A DNA stretch of 64,000 nt from Bradyrhizobium lablabi (GTDB lineage: Bacteria; Pseudomonadota; Alphaproteobacteria; Rhizobiales; Xanthobacteraceae): assembly GCF_018131005.1 (NCBI RefSeq), contig NZ_JAFCJK010000004.1, positions 310,001-374,000 of the forward strand, in the 5' to 3' direction. This document shows, piece after piece, positions 9,387-17,390 of the stretch (position 1 is its first letter; each line of letters opens with the position of its first letter). The translations under genes and the position numbers were made by a program. The notes below the pieces were generated by a model. It made no database searches. It worked only from the letters and a program-made list of their open reading frames with translations, and was not told the origin of the DNA.

Positions 9387-9701
9387 ATGAGACGAAAAAG
9401 GGGATCACCCCGACTCTACCTTGCGGGTTCGGGAGTGAGTGGAATGCCGGTCGCAAATCTTGAACAACGATTGCTGTCGCTGCTCGCGACCCTGGAGGAG
9501 TGCCAGGCGTTTCTGCTGGATCGAGGCAGCGCGGAACCCGCGAAGCTGCTGTCCCTTGCCATCCTTGAGCTTCGAATGGAGCTTCACAAGGTGACGGATT
9601 CCGAGCTGAAAGCGTTGTGCGACATGATGGCGTCGGAGCAGCCGGAGCAGGAGTCAGGGCCGGCGCGACGGTTCCCGCCCTATCTGAGGCTCGTCAAATA
9701 G
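9387..9701 (+). CDS. Small protein of unknown function
   Basis: 104 residues from the ATG at 9387, which has GGGAGAGG upstream; a second in-frame ATG at 9444 would give 85 residues beginning 'MPVANLEQRL'. From that point the protein is strongly amphipathic-helical with heptad-like leucines ('LEQRLLSLLATLEECQAF', 'LLSLAILELRMELHKV'), so a small coiled-coil or helical-bundle protein is likely. The tail is Pro/Arg rich. No family recognised. Codon use matches the neighbourhood. Confidence 0.65.
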   Translation: MRRKRGSPRLYLAGSGVSGMPVANLEQRLLSLLATLEECQAFLLDRGSAEPAKLLSLAILELRMELHKVTDSELKALCDMMASEQPEQESGPARRFPPYLRLVK

Positions 9702-9885
9702 ATTTTCAGCGCTCGCCACTGGCGCGCGAGCCATTCCCGCGGCATCGCGATTTCTTTCTTGCCTGGTCGAGGATGCCCGAAACGATGAGCCCGCAATGGT
9801 GAAGTTGCGGGCGCGCGCCGAAGAGGAAGCGGGAAAACTTCGTCTGGAAATAAATGCTGCCTGTGCGCAACGGAATTCCGATGCG

Positions 9886-11160
9886 TCAGAGATTGCTTTC
9901 GGTGATTGCGGCGTAGACCATCGTGCGCAGCTCGCGCCGCAGCGGGTATGCGCTCGAAGGTAGCACCTGGGTCATGAAGATCGTGATCAGCTCCTCGGCC
10001 GGATCGATGAAGAACGACGTCGTCGCAGCACCGCCCCAATTGTATTCGCCCGGGCTGCCGGCAATGAGCGTCTGCGTGGGGTTCATGGTGACGGCAAAAC
10101 CAAGGCCAAAGCCGATCCCGTTATAGGTGGCCTCGCTGAACAGCGAGCGGGACATTCCCGGCAGATCAAGGCCGCCTGGCAAATGGTTCGACGTCATCAG
10201 CTTCAGCGTCTTGGGTCCGATCAGCCTGACGCCGCCGAGTTCGCCACCATTGAGCAGCGCGCGGCAGAAGGTCAGGTAGTCGGATGCGGTCGAGCACAGA
10301 CCGCCGCCGCCCGAGATCAGCGAGGGCGGCGACAGGAACGAACTCGTGGCCGGGTCGTCCTGCAGCGTCAGCGAGTTCTTGCGCTCGGTGGCGTGGAACG
10401 TCATGCCGCCTTGCGGGTCCGCCGAATAGCAGGCGGCGAGACGATGCGCCTTGTCGGCCGGAACGAAGAAGTCGGTGTCGTTCATGCCGAGTGGAATGAG
10501 GATGCGCTGCTTCAGGAACTGCTCGAACGGCATCCCTGAGATCTTGCCGATCAGATAGCCGATTACGTCGGTTGCGACCGAATAGTTCCAGGCATCGCCC
10601 GGCGAGAACTCCAGCGGGATTTTGGCAAGTTCCTCGATCATGCAGTCGAGCGTGCCGGCCTTGACAACCTCGCCGATCTTCTTCTCGCGGTAGGCCGCGT
10701 CGACATTGGAGCGTTGCTGGAAGCCGTAAGTCAGACCGGAGGTGTGACGCAGGAGGTCGACGATCAGCATGGGCCGCGTCGGTGGCCTCGTCAGAAAGGC
10801 GGGCGCGGTTCCGGCCACGAAGACGTCGAGGTTCTTCCATTCCGGGATGTATCTCGCCACCGGCTCGTCGATCGCAACGCGGCCTTCCTCGACCAGCATC
10901 ATGAAGGCGACGCTCGTGATCGGCTTGGTCATCGAATAGATGCGGAAGATGGTATCGTCCCTGACCGGCACCTTGCGCCCGAGATCGGCAAAGCCCTGGA
11001 CTGCCGAATGCACGATCTTGCCGCGGCGATAGATCAGGACCTGCGTGCCCGGGAAACGGCCGGAATCGATGTAGCGGCGCTTCAGGTGCGCCTCGAGGCG
11101 GTTGAGCGCTGCCGTCGACATTCCCGCGGATTCGGGCGAGGCAGGGGTGGGGGCTAACAT
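9886..11160 (-). CDS. Serine hydrolase, beta-lactamase class C / esterase family
   Basis: 424-residue member of the beta-lactamase (PF00144-type) family. The nucleophile motif is S76-M-T-K79, the second motif is Tyr193 in 'AWNYSV', and the 'LLRHTSGLTYG' segment is characteristic. No signal peptide is visible, so it is probably cytoplasmic. Such proteins act as esterases, amidases or peptidases more often than as beta-lactamases. It is divergent from an intradiol dioxygenase gene 134 bp away and shares many blocks with the second serine hydrolase at 54348 ('SMTKP', 'FGLGFAV', 'DHLPPG'-like), so the two are paralogues. The short gap suggests a role with the dioxygenase in aromatic degradation. 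Confidence 0.9.
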   Translation of the reverse strand: MLAPTPASPESAGMSTAALNRLEAHLKRRYIDSGRFPGTQVLIYRRGKIVHSAVQGFADLGRKVPVRDDTIFRIYSMTKPITSVAFMMLVEEGRVAIDEPVARYIPEWKNLDVFVAGTAPAFLTRPPTRPMLIVDLLRHTSGLTYGFQQRSNVDAAYREKKIGEVVKAGTLDCMIEELAKIPLEFSPGDAWNYSVATDVIGYLIGKISGMPFEQFLKQRILIPLGMNDTDFFVPADKAHRLAACYSADPQGGMTFHATERKNSLTLQDDPATSSFLSPPSLISGGGGLCSTASDYLTFCRALLNGGELGGVRLIGPKTLKLMTSNHLPGGLDLPGMSRSLFSEATYNGIGFGLGFAVTMNPTQTLIAGSPGEYNWGGAATTSFFIDPAEELITIFMTQVLPSSAYPLRRELRTMVYAAITESNL

Positions 11161-11215
11161 CGGGCTCTTCTCCGGCTGGCGGGAAAGCCTTGTTAGCCGA
11201 AAACGGTGTCGCGTT

Positions 11216-11227
11216 CCAAGCGCTTGG
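11216..11227. promoter_or_regulatory. 12-bp perfect palindrome in a divergent promoter region
   Basis: CCAAGCGCTTGG lies between the divergent serine hydrolase and dioxygenase genes. A site here could serve both promoters. No regulator gene is adjacent, and a 12-bp GC-rich palindrome can occur by chance. Confidence 0.35.
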
Positions 11228-11294
11228 CGCTTACCCGCATGCCGCCAGTGGTGTAGGCTCCCGCCTGCAATCGCACCTTCAGGAAACGCACAAG

Positions 11295-12209
11295 ATGACT
11301 CAGTTCAACGACGCCGAGCTCACCACGGCCGTGATCCGCAGCTTCGACCAAACGCCCAATCCACGGGTCAAGTTCCTGCTGCAGGAACTCGTGAAATCAC
11401 TGCATGATTATGTGCGCCGGACCGACCTCACCTTCGAGGAATGGGACTATGCGATCGACTTCCTGACCCGCACCGGACAAAAATGCACCGACATCCGCCA
11501 GGAATTCATCCTGCTCTCCGACGTGCTTGGCGTGTCGATGCTGGTCGATGCGGTCAACCACCGCAATCGCGACGGCGCCACGGAGACCACGGTGCTCGGC
11601 CCGTTCTACGTCGGCGAGCACAAGGTAACGCCGCACGGCGCCGACATTTCAGCGAGCCTGCCGGGCGAGCGCATGTTCGTGCAGAGTCGCGTCACCGACC
11701 TGAAGGGCAAGCCACTCGCGGGCGTGCCGGTCGATATCTGGCATGCGGATGACGACGGTTTCTACGATTCACAGAAGCCGGACTACACCGCGCAAGGCCC
11801 GTCGTCGCGCGCGCGCTTCATCACGGACGCCGACGGCCGCTTCTATTTCCGTACCATCGTGCCGTGCAGCTATCCGATTCCGACCGATGGCCCGGTTGGG
11901 CAGATGATCAAGCAGACGAATCGTCATGCGATGCGGCCGGCGCACGTGCACTTCCTGGTCAATGCGAAGGGCTATGAACCGTTGATCACGCATGTCTTCA
12001 TGGATGGCGACAAATATCTCGACTCCGACGTCGTGTTCGGCGTGAAGGATGAACTGATCGCCACGATCGAGAAGCGCACCGATCCGGTGATGCCAGACGG
12101 CAAGTCGGCGGACGGACCATGGAGTTTGATGACCTACGAATTCCGCCTCAAGCCGGGCGGCGGAATGGCGCCCGCGCCGCTCGGCACGAAGGTGGCCGAA
12201 GACGCCTGA
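11295..12209 (+). CDS. Intradiol ring-cleavage dioxygenase (hydroxyquinol/catechol 1,2-dioxygenase-like)
   Basis: 304-residue non-haem Fe(III) dioxygenase. The ATG at 11295 is chosen because it gives the family N-terminal helical dimerisation domain ('FDQTPNPRVKFLLQELVKSL'); the frame extends upstream to 11190 without support. Expected iron ligands are visible: Tyr164 ('DYTAQGP'), Tyr193 ('SYPIPTDGP'), His217 and His219 in 'RPAHVHF'. 'VLGPFYV' marks the start of the catalytic barrel. Length and motifs fit hydroxyquinol 1,2-dioxygenases, which open trihydroxybenzene to maleylacetate. The divergent serine hydrolase may supply or process a related ester. No maleylacetate reductase is seen next to it. 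Confidence 0.9.
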   Translation: MTQFNDAELTTAVIRSFDQTPNPRVKFLLQELVKSLHDYVRRTDLTFEEWDYAIDFLTRTGQKCTDIRQEFILLSDVLGVSMLVDAVNHRNRDGATETTVLGPFYVGEHKVTPHGADISASLPGERMFVQSRVTDLKGKPLAGVPVDIWHADDDGFYDSQKPDYTAQGPSSRARFITDADGRFYFRTIVPCSYPIPTDGPVGQMIKQTNRHAMRPAHVHFLVNAKGYEPLITHVFMDGDKYLDSDVVFGVKDELIATIEKRTDPVMPDGKSADGPWSLMTYEFRLKPGGGMAPAPLGTKVAEDA

Positions 12210-12230
12210 GCGAGGTGCTCGAGACTGTCT

Positions 12231-12263
12231 GCTCAATTCTTGTGCGGCGCACAAGAATTGAGC
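12231..12263. terminator. Strong hairpin after the dioxygenase gene
   Basis: A perfect 15-bp inverted repeat, GCTCAATTCTTGTGC (12231-12245) and its complement (12249-12263), separated by only three bases. It begins 21 bases after the dioxygenase stop. There is no long T tract, so it may be an intrinsic terminator of weak type, an RNA-stabilising hairpin or a protein-binding site. Confidence 0.6.
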
Positions 12264-12357
12264 GAATCGCAAGTTTTGGGAGCGGGCACAATTTGTCGCC
12301 CGCGCCAGAATTCTCAGCAAGTATTTATAATTGTTATACTTTTCATCATGCGCGAGC

Positions 12358-12373
12358 TTGGCACGATGCTTGA
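12358..12373 (+). promoter_or_regulatory. Sigma-54-like promoter of the nitrate assimilation operon
   Basis: TTGGCACGATGCTTGA matches the -24/-12 consensus TGGCAC-N5-TTGC with one change (final TTGA for TTGC) and the correct ten-base spacing between the GG and the -12 dinucleotide. It lies about 155 bp before nrtA. RpoN/NtrC control is well known for bacterial nitrate assimilation. This predicts a leader of roughly 140 bases. Confidence 0.6.
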
Positions 12374-12433
12374 ATAGCTAGCGCCGACGCCATCGACGCC
12401 GTCCTCCGAGACCACCCTATCCGAATTGTGTTG

Positions 12434-12479
12434 CCACCAGCCGGGGCCTCCCCGGAACGCGCCTCCCTGCGCGCGGTGG
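12434..12479 (+). promoter_or_regulatory. Predicted three-way-junction structure in the nrtA leader
   Basis: Within the predicted leader, CCACC (12434-12438) can pair with GGTGG (12475-12479), enclosing two hairpins: CCGGGG/CCCCGG with a 3-base loop (12441-12455) and CGCGC/GCGCG with a six-base loop ctccct (12458-12473). Tandem hairpins in nitrate-gene leaders are the usual targets of NasT-type ANTAR antiterminators, but the loop here lacks the expected A1/G4, so the assignment is only structural. Confidence 0.4.
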
Positions 12480-12527
12480 TCCCATCAGGCGGACGGCCAT
12501 CTGAAGACGCAAAGGACCATCTTTTTC

Positions 12528-13844
12528 ATGACGAAGCCGACCAAAGAGACCTCTCGCCGCGCGATCAGCCGTCGCCAGCTCCTCAAGGCGACCAGCGGTG
12601 CCGCGGCGCTGCTCGCCGCGGCGAAGCTGAACTTCCCCGCCGGCTCGGTTGCGCAAGGCGCGGGTCCCGAAGTGAAGGGCGCCAAGCTCGGCTTCATTGC
12701 GCTGACCGACGCCTCGCCGCTGTTCGTCGCCAAGGAGAAGGGCATCTTCGCTAAATACGGTATGCCGGATGTCGAGGTGCAGAAGCAGGCCTCCTGGGGC
12801 ACCACGCGCGACAATCTCGTGCTCGGCTCCGAAGGCAACGGGATCGACGGCGCGCATATCCTCACCCCGATGCCGTATCTGATCTCGGCCGGCAAAGTCA
12901 CGCAGAACAATCAGCCGACGCCGATGTACATCCTGGCGCGGCTCAACCTGAACAGCCAATGCATCTCGGTAGCCAAGGAGTATGCCGACCTGAAGATCGG
13001 CGTCGATACCACACCGTTCAAGCCGGCTCTGGAAAAGAAGAAGGCAGGCGGCAAGCCGGTCAAGGCAGCCATGACCTTTCCCGGCGGGACGCACGATCTG
13101 TGGATCCGATACTGGCTTGCAGCTGGAGGCATCGATCCCGACAAGGACATCGAGACCATCGTGGTGCCGCCCGCGCAGATGGTAGCCAACATGAAGGTCG
13201 GCACGATGGATTGCTTCTGCGTCTGCGAGCCGTGGAATCTTCAGCTTATCCACCAGCAAATCGGCTACACCGCGATCACCACCGGCGAACTCTGGGACAA
13301 GCATCCCGAGAAATCGTTCGGCCTGCGCGCTGCCTGGGTCGACAAGAACCCGAGGGCCGCAAAAGCGCTGTTGATGGCCGTGATGGAAGCGCAGCAATGG
13401 TGCGAGAAGGCCGAGAACCGCGAAGAAGCCGCGACGATTTGCGCCAAACGGCAGTGGATCAACTGCCCGGTCGAGGACATCACCGACCGCATGAAGGGCA
13501 AATTCGACTACGGCACCGGCCGCATGGTCGAAGATTCGCCGCAGCAGATGCGGTTCTGGAAAGACCACGCCTCCTATCCCTATCAGAGCCATGACCTCTG
13601 GTTCCTCACCGAGGACATCCGCTGGGGCAAATATGAGGCGGGCTTCGACACCAAGGCACTGATCGCCAAGGTCAACCGCGAGGATCTCTGGAAGGAGGCC
13701 GCCAAGGAGCTTGGCGTGCCCGCGTCCGAAATCCCTGCCTCGACATCGCGCGGCAAGGAGATCTTCTTCGACGGCAAGATTTTCGATCCCGAGAATCCCG
13801 CCGCGTATCTCAAGTCGTTGTCCATCAAGCGTGTTGACGTCTGA
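12528..13844 (+). CDS. nrtA: Nitrate ABC transporter substrate-binding protein
   Basis: 438 residues, NrtA/CmpA family. The start at 12528 gives a twin-arginine signal ('SRRQLLKATSG', Arg15-Arg16) followed by an alanine-rich hydrophobic core, so export by Tat is predicted. The body reads as NrtA: 'LGFIALTDASPLFVAKEKGIF', 'GIDGAHILTPMPYLI' (split quotes of the ligand-binding region), 'GGTHDLWIRYWLAAGGIDP' and 'CVCEPWN'. AAAGGA lies 11 bases before the ATG, a rather long spacing. It is the first gene of the nitrate assimilation operon, delivering nitrate (or nitrite) to NrtB. A bicarbonate-binding paralogue (CmpA) is unlikely in this context. Confidence 0.92.
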   Translation: MTKPTKETSRRAISRRQLLKATSGAAALLAAAKLNFPAGSVAQGAGPEVKGAKLGFIALTDASPLFVAKEKGIFAKYGMPDVEVQKQASWGTTRDNLVLGSEGNGIDGAHILTPMPYLISAGKVTQNNQPTPMYILARLNLNSQCISVAKEYADLKIGVDTTPFKPALEKKKAGGKPVKAAMTFPGGTHDLWIRYWLAAGGIDPDKDIETIVVPPAQMVANMKVGTMDCFCVCEPWNLQLIHQQIGYTAITTGELWDKHPEKSFGLRAAWVDKNPRAAKALLMAVMEAQQWCEKAENREEAATICAKRQWINCPVEDITDRMKGKFDYGTGRMVEDSPQQMRFWKDHASYPYQSHDLWFLTEDIRWGKYEAGFDTKALIAKVNREDLWKEAAKELGVPASEIPASTSRGKEIFFDGKIFDPENPAAYLKSLSIKRVDV

Positions 13845-13907
13845 TCCGCGTGAAGCTGCGCGAGAGTCTCGCGCCGCGCTCCCCCTGACCACGGAGATTT
13901 CCTTTCG

Positions 13908-14816
13908 ATGTCGATGTCTATGCCTGCCATGAAGACCGAAGCCACCGCGGCGGCGCTGCCGTCGAACGCTCACGCGGCGCCGGTCGTGACCATGATGCCC
14001 AAGCGCGCGCCGCGCACCGAGACCTACGCCAGGATGGCGAGGGAGGCCGCGGTGCGCGTCGTGCCGCCGGTGATTGTGATCGCGCTCCTGCTGGTGATCT
14101 GGGAGTTGATCTGTCGGCGTGCCGGCTCGACCCTGCCGCCGCCCTCTCGCGTGTTCAAGGATACCAAGGAGCTGATCTTCGATCCGTTCTTCGATCGCGG
14201 CGGGATCGACAAGGGGCTGTTTTGGCATTTGTCCGCGAGCCTGCAGCGCGTCGCGCTTGGCTATTCGCTCGCCGCAGTCGCGGGTATCGCGCTCGGAACG
14301 CTCGTCGGACAGTCGGTCTGGGCGATGCGCGGGCTTGATCCGCTATTCCAGGTCTTGCGCACGATTCCGCCGCTCGCCTGGCTGCCGCTCTCGCTTGCGG
14401 CATTTCGCGATGGCCAGCCGTCGGCGATCTTCGTGATCTTCATCACCTCGATATGGCCGATCATCATCAACACCGCGGTCGGCATCCGCAACATTCCGCA
14501 GGACTACCGCAACGTCGCCGCCGTCGTGCAGCTCAACCCGCTCGAGTTCTTCACCAAGATCATGATTCCGGCGGCCGCGCCCTATATGTTCACCGGCCTG
14601 CGCATCGGCATCGGCCTGTCGTGGCTTGCGATCGTCGCCGCCGAAATGCTGATCGGCGGCGTTGGCATTGGCTTCTTCATCTGGGACGCCTGGAATTCCT
14701 CGCACATCAGCGAAATCATCCTGGCTCTTTTCTATGTCGGCATCATCGGCTTCGTGCTCGATCGCCTGATCGCAGGCCTCGGCAAGGTCGTGACCCGCGG
14801 CACCGTCGCGAACTGA
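13908..14816 (+). CDS. nrtB: Nitrate ABC transporter permease
   Basis: 302-residue inner-membrane permease. A long hydrophilic N-terminus (about 50 residues) precedes the first membrane helix 'VIVIALLLVIWELI'. The conserved EAA loop region 'YRNVAAVVQLNPLEFFTKIM' docks on NrtC, and 'WLPLSLAAF' is typical of the NitT/TauT group. It follows nrtA after 63 bp and is followed by nrtC after 10 bp, one operon. It forms a homodimeric channel. Confidence 0.92.
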   Translation: MSMSMPAMKTEATAAALPSNAHAAPVVTMMPKRAPRTETYARMAREAAVRVVPPVIVIALLLVIWELICRRAGSTLPPPSRVFKDTKELIFDPFFDRGGIDKGLFWHLSASLQRVALGYSLAAVAGIALGTLVGQSVWAMRGLDPLFQVLRTIPPLAWLPLSLAAFRDGQPSAIFVIFITSIWPIIINTAVGIRNIPQDYRNVAAVVQLNPLEFFTKIMIPAAAPYMFTGLRIGIGLSWLAIVAAEMLIGGVGIGFFIWDAWNSSHISEIILALFYVGIIGFVLDRLIAGLGKVVTRGTVAN

Positions 14817-14826
14817 GGGGGAAGGC

Positions 14827-15621
14827 ATGCAGGCCTATCTGAAGCTCGACCATATCGACAAGACCTTCACCCGTGGCAGCGCCACGACCGAGGTCTTGAA
14901 AGAGATCAACCTGACGATCGACAAGGGCGAATACGTCTCGATCATCGGCCACTCCGGTTGCGGCAAGTCGACCTTGCTCAACATCGTCGCCGGCCTCACC
15001 GGCACGACCAACGGCTGCGTGCTGCTGGAGAACCGCGAGGTCAATTCGCCGGGGCCGGATCGCGCGGTGGTGTTCCAGAACCACAGCCTGCTGCCGTGGC
15101 TCACGGTCTACGAGAACGTGAAGCTCGGCGTCGACAAGGTGTTCGCAAAGACGAAGACCAGGGCCGAGCGCGACGCCTGGGTGATGCACAACCTCAATCT
15201 TGTGCAAATGGCGCATGCCAGGGACAAACGGCCCAACGAAATCTCCGGCGGCATGAAGCAGCGCGTCGGCATCGCGCGGGCGCTCGCGATGGAGCCGAAG
15301 GTGCTGCTGCTTGACGAGCCGTTCGGCGCGCTCGACGCGTTGACGCGAGCGCATCTGCAGGATTCGGTGATGGCGCTGCATCAGAAGCTCGGCAACACCA
15401 TCCTGATGATCACCCACGACGTCGACGAGGCCGTGTTGCTGTCCGACCGCATCGTCATGATGACCAATGGGCCGAGCGCGCGGATCGGCGAAGTGCTCGA
15501 GGTGCCGCTGGCGCGCCCGCGCAAGCGGCTCGAGCTCGCGGCCAATTCCAGCTATCTCAAATGCCGACAGCGCGTGCTTGAATTCCTCTACGAGCGACAT
15601 CGCTTCGTCGAGGCCGCGTAG
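14827..15621 (+). CDS. nrtC: Nitrate ABC transporter ATP-binding protein
   Basis: 264-residue ATPase, start preceded by GGGGGAAGG. Walker A 'GHSGCGKST' at 41-49, Q-loop 'VVFQNHSLLPWLTVYENV' (typical of NrtC/D and SsuB), signature 'ISGGMKQR' at 139-146, Walker B 'LLLDEP' ending at 165, switch His in 'ITHD'. It is a single-domain protein; cyanobacterial NrtC carries an additional binding-protein-like domain that is absent here, and no separate nrtD is present, so the transporter probably uses a homodimer. 'nrtC' follows the naming used for Bradyrhizobium. Confidence 0.9.
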   Translation: MQAYLKLDHIDKTFTRGSATTEVLKEINLTIDKGEYVSIIGHSGCGKSTLLNIVAGLTGTTNGCVLLENREVNSPGPDRAVVFQNHSLLPWLTVYENVKLGVDKVFAKTKTRAERDAWVMHNLNLVQMAHARDKRPNEISGGMKQRVGIARALAMEPKVLLLDEPFGALDALTRAHLQDSVMALHQKLGNTILMITHDVDEAVLLSDRIVMMTNGPSARIGEVLEVPLARPRKRLELAANSSYLKCRQRVLEFLYERHRFVEAA

Positions 15622-15669
15622 AGCATGATCCGAAAAAGTCAGAACCGGTTTTTCGGCAAAATCATGCTC
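15621..15669. repeat. Dispersed palindromic repeat inside the nas operon
   Basis: Nested inverted arms: GAGCATGAT (15621-15629) with ATCATGCTC (15661-15669), and CCGAAAAA (15630-15637) with TTTTTCGG (15649-15656). The first arm overlaps the last base of the nrtC stop codon. I recognise this as a palindrome found many times in Bradyrhizobium and Rhodopseudomonas genomes. In the transcript it folds into a long hairpin between nrtC and the globin gene, where it could cause partial termination or stabilise the upstream mRNA. Confidence 0.75.
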
Positions 15670-15736
15670 GGAAAAAACGTCTTCTCCGCCGCGCCGCATC
15701 GAGCGGCGAGGGAAGCACCGTGCAGGGAGGCACTTG

Positions 15737-16162
15737 ATGACGCCCGATCAGGTCAAGCTGGTCCAGGATAGTTTCGCCAAGGTCGCGCCGATCTCCGGGA
15801 AGGCGGCGCTCATTTTCTACGACCGCCTGTTCGAGGTCGCGCCCGGCGTCAGGGCGATGTTTCCCGACGACATGACCGAGCAGCGCAGGAAACTGATGAC
15901 GACGCTGGCCGTCGTCGTCAACGGATTGAGCGATCTCCCGTCGATGCTTTCGGCCGCCAGCGCGCTCGCCAAACGCCACGTCGGCTACGGCGCCAAGGCC
16001 GAACACTATCCGGTGGTCGGCGGCGCGCTGCTATGGACGCTGGAGAAGGGGCTGGGTGAGGCCTGGACGGCGGACGTCGCAGCCGCCTGGACTGCCGCTT
16101 ACGGCACGCTGTCCGGCTACATGATCTCGGAAGCCTATGGCCGCACCCAGGTCGCCGAGTAA
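15737..16162 (+). CDS. bjgb: Single-domain haemoglobin of the nitrate assimilation operon
   Basis: 141-residue globin matching the N-terminal domain of flavohaemoglobins. Visible haem-pocket residues: Tyr28 in 'LIFYDRLF' (B10), Gln49 in 'MTEQRRKLM' (E7) and proximal His81 in 'KRHVGYG' (F8), then 'EHYPVVGGALL'. The ATG at 15737 follows GGGAGG by six bases; an overlapping TTG at 15734 is rejected. No reductase domain is present, but the next gene encodes a FAD/NADH protein. In Bradyrhizobium the corresponding globin (Bjgb) with Flp is reported to detoxify nitric oxide formed during nitrate assimilation. The same role is inferred here. Confidence 0.9.
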   Translation: MTPDQVKLVQDSFAKVAPISGKAALIFYDRLFEVAPGVRAMFPDDMTEQRRKLMTTLAVVVNGLSDLPSMLSAASALAKRHVGYGAKAEHYPVVGGALLWTLEKGLGEAWTADVAAAWTAAYGTLSGYMISEAYGRTQVAE

Positions 16163-16171
16163 GGAGTTGCC

Positions 16172-17389
16172 GTGAGCGAGCCCTTGGTCATCATCGGCAA
16201 TGGCATGGCAGCGGCGCGCCTGGTCGACGAATTGTCGAAGGTCGCGCTTGGCCGCTATGCCATCGCCGTGATCGGCGACGAGCCGCGGCTCGCCTATAAC
16301 CGCGTATTGCTCTCGTCGGTGCTGGCCGGCGAAACCGCCTCGCATGAGATCGAACTCAAGCCCGCATCGTGGTGGCGCGAGCGCGGCGTCACGCTGAAAT
16401 ACAATTGCATGGCAACCGAGATCGATATCGGCCGTCGCGAGGTCAAGATCGCCAATGAGGAGAGCATCAGCTTCTCCAAGCTCGTGCTGGCGACGGGCTC
16501 CTCGGCGCTGCGGCTCAATGTGCCCGGCGCCGAGCTTGCCGGCGTCAATACCTTTCGCGACAGCCGGGACGTCGATCTGCTGCTGACGCTTGCCGCGCAG
16601 AAGAAGCGTGTCGTCGTGGTCGGCGGCGGCCTGCTCGGGCTCGAGGCCGCCTATGGATTGGCCAAGGCCGGCGCGGCGGTGACGCTGGTGCATCTGATGG
16701 ACCGCCTGATGGAACGGCAGCTCGACGGCCCGGCGGCGGCGCTGTTGAAATCGCTGGTCGAGCACAAGGGCATCGAGATCGTGCTCAGTGCCAGCACCGC
16801 GCGGATTCACGGCGAAGGCAGGGTCACCGGAGTCGAGCTTGCGGACGGACGTCAAATCGAGGCCGACGCCGTGATCTTCGCCGCCGGCATCCGGCCGAAT
16901 GTGGCGCTCGCAAAGGACGCGGGCATTCCGGTCGGCCGCGGCATCGTGATCGGCGACCGGCTGCAGACCGGGATTGCCGATGTTTACGCGATCGGCGAAT
17001 GCGCCGAGCATCGCGGCATCTGCTACGGCCTGGTCGAGCCGGCCTACGAGCAGGCGCGCGTGCTTGCACGGCACCTCGCGGGCGGCGATGCGGCTTATGC
17101 CGGCAGCGTCGTCGCGACCAACCTGAAAGTGTCTGGTGTCGGCGTATTCTCGGCTGGCGATTTTCTCGGCGCCGACGGCAGCGAGAGCCTCGTGCTCCGC
17201 GACGTCAATCACGGCACGTACAGGAAGCTCGTGGTTGCGGACGGGCGGCTGAGCGGGGCGGTACTGATCGGCGACACCGCCGATGCGCTCTGGTATCTCG
17301 AATTGATTCGCACCCGGAAGCCGGTCGCGCAGATGCGTGCCGACATGGTGTTCGGCCGCTCGCTCGCGATGCAGGCAGAGGCAGCGTGA
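16172..17389 (+). CDS. flp: FAD-dependent NAD(P)H oxidoreductase of nitrate assimilation (Flp/NirB-N-like)
   Basis: 405 residues from a GTG start with AAGGAG six bases upstream, nine bases after the globin stop. The protein has an N-terminal FAD motif 'IIGNGMAAARLV', a central NAD(P)H motif 'VVVGGGLLGLEAAYGLAKAG' and a conserved 'DVYAIGECAEH' segment, the pattern of the first ~400 residues of NirB and of rubredoxin/ferredoxin reductases. It lacks the sirohaem/Fe-S part of NirB. In Bradyrhizobium Flp supplies electrons from NADH to NasC and to the globin; the one-base gap to nasC supports this. Confidence 0.9.
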   Translation: MSEPLVIIGNGMAAARLVDELSKVALGRYAIAVIGDEPRLAYNRVLLSSVLAGETASHEIELKPASWWRERGVTLKYNCMATEIDIGRREVKIANEESISFSKLVLATGSSALRLNVPGAELAGVNTFRDSRDVDLLLTLAAQKKRVVVVGGGLLGLEAAYGLAKAGAAVTLVHLMDRLMERQLDGPAAALLKSLVEHKGIEIVLSASTARIHGEGRVTGVELADGRQIEADAVIFAAGIRPNVALAKDAGIPVGRGIVIGDRLQTGIADVYAIGECAEHRGICYGLVEPAYEQARVLARHLAGGDAAYAGSVVATNLKVSGVGVFSAGDFLGADGSESLVLRDVNHGTYRKLVVADGRLSGAVLIGDTADALWYLELIRTRKPVAQMRADMVFGRSLAMQAEAA

Positions 17390-17390
17390 G

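Noticed and set aside
12458..12473. Six-base-loop hairpin as an ANTAR (NasT) target
   Set aside because: The loop ctccct lacks the A at position 1 and G at position 4 expected for ANTAR-binding hairpins; kept only as a structural observation.
12417..14228. 603-residue open frame on the minus strand across nrtA
   Set aside because: Antisense shadow of nrtA and nrtB with biased composition and no ribosome-binding site.
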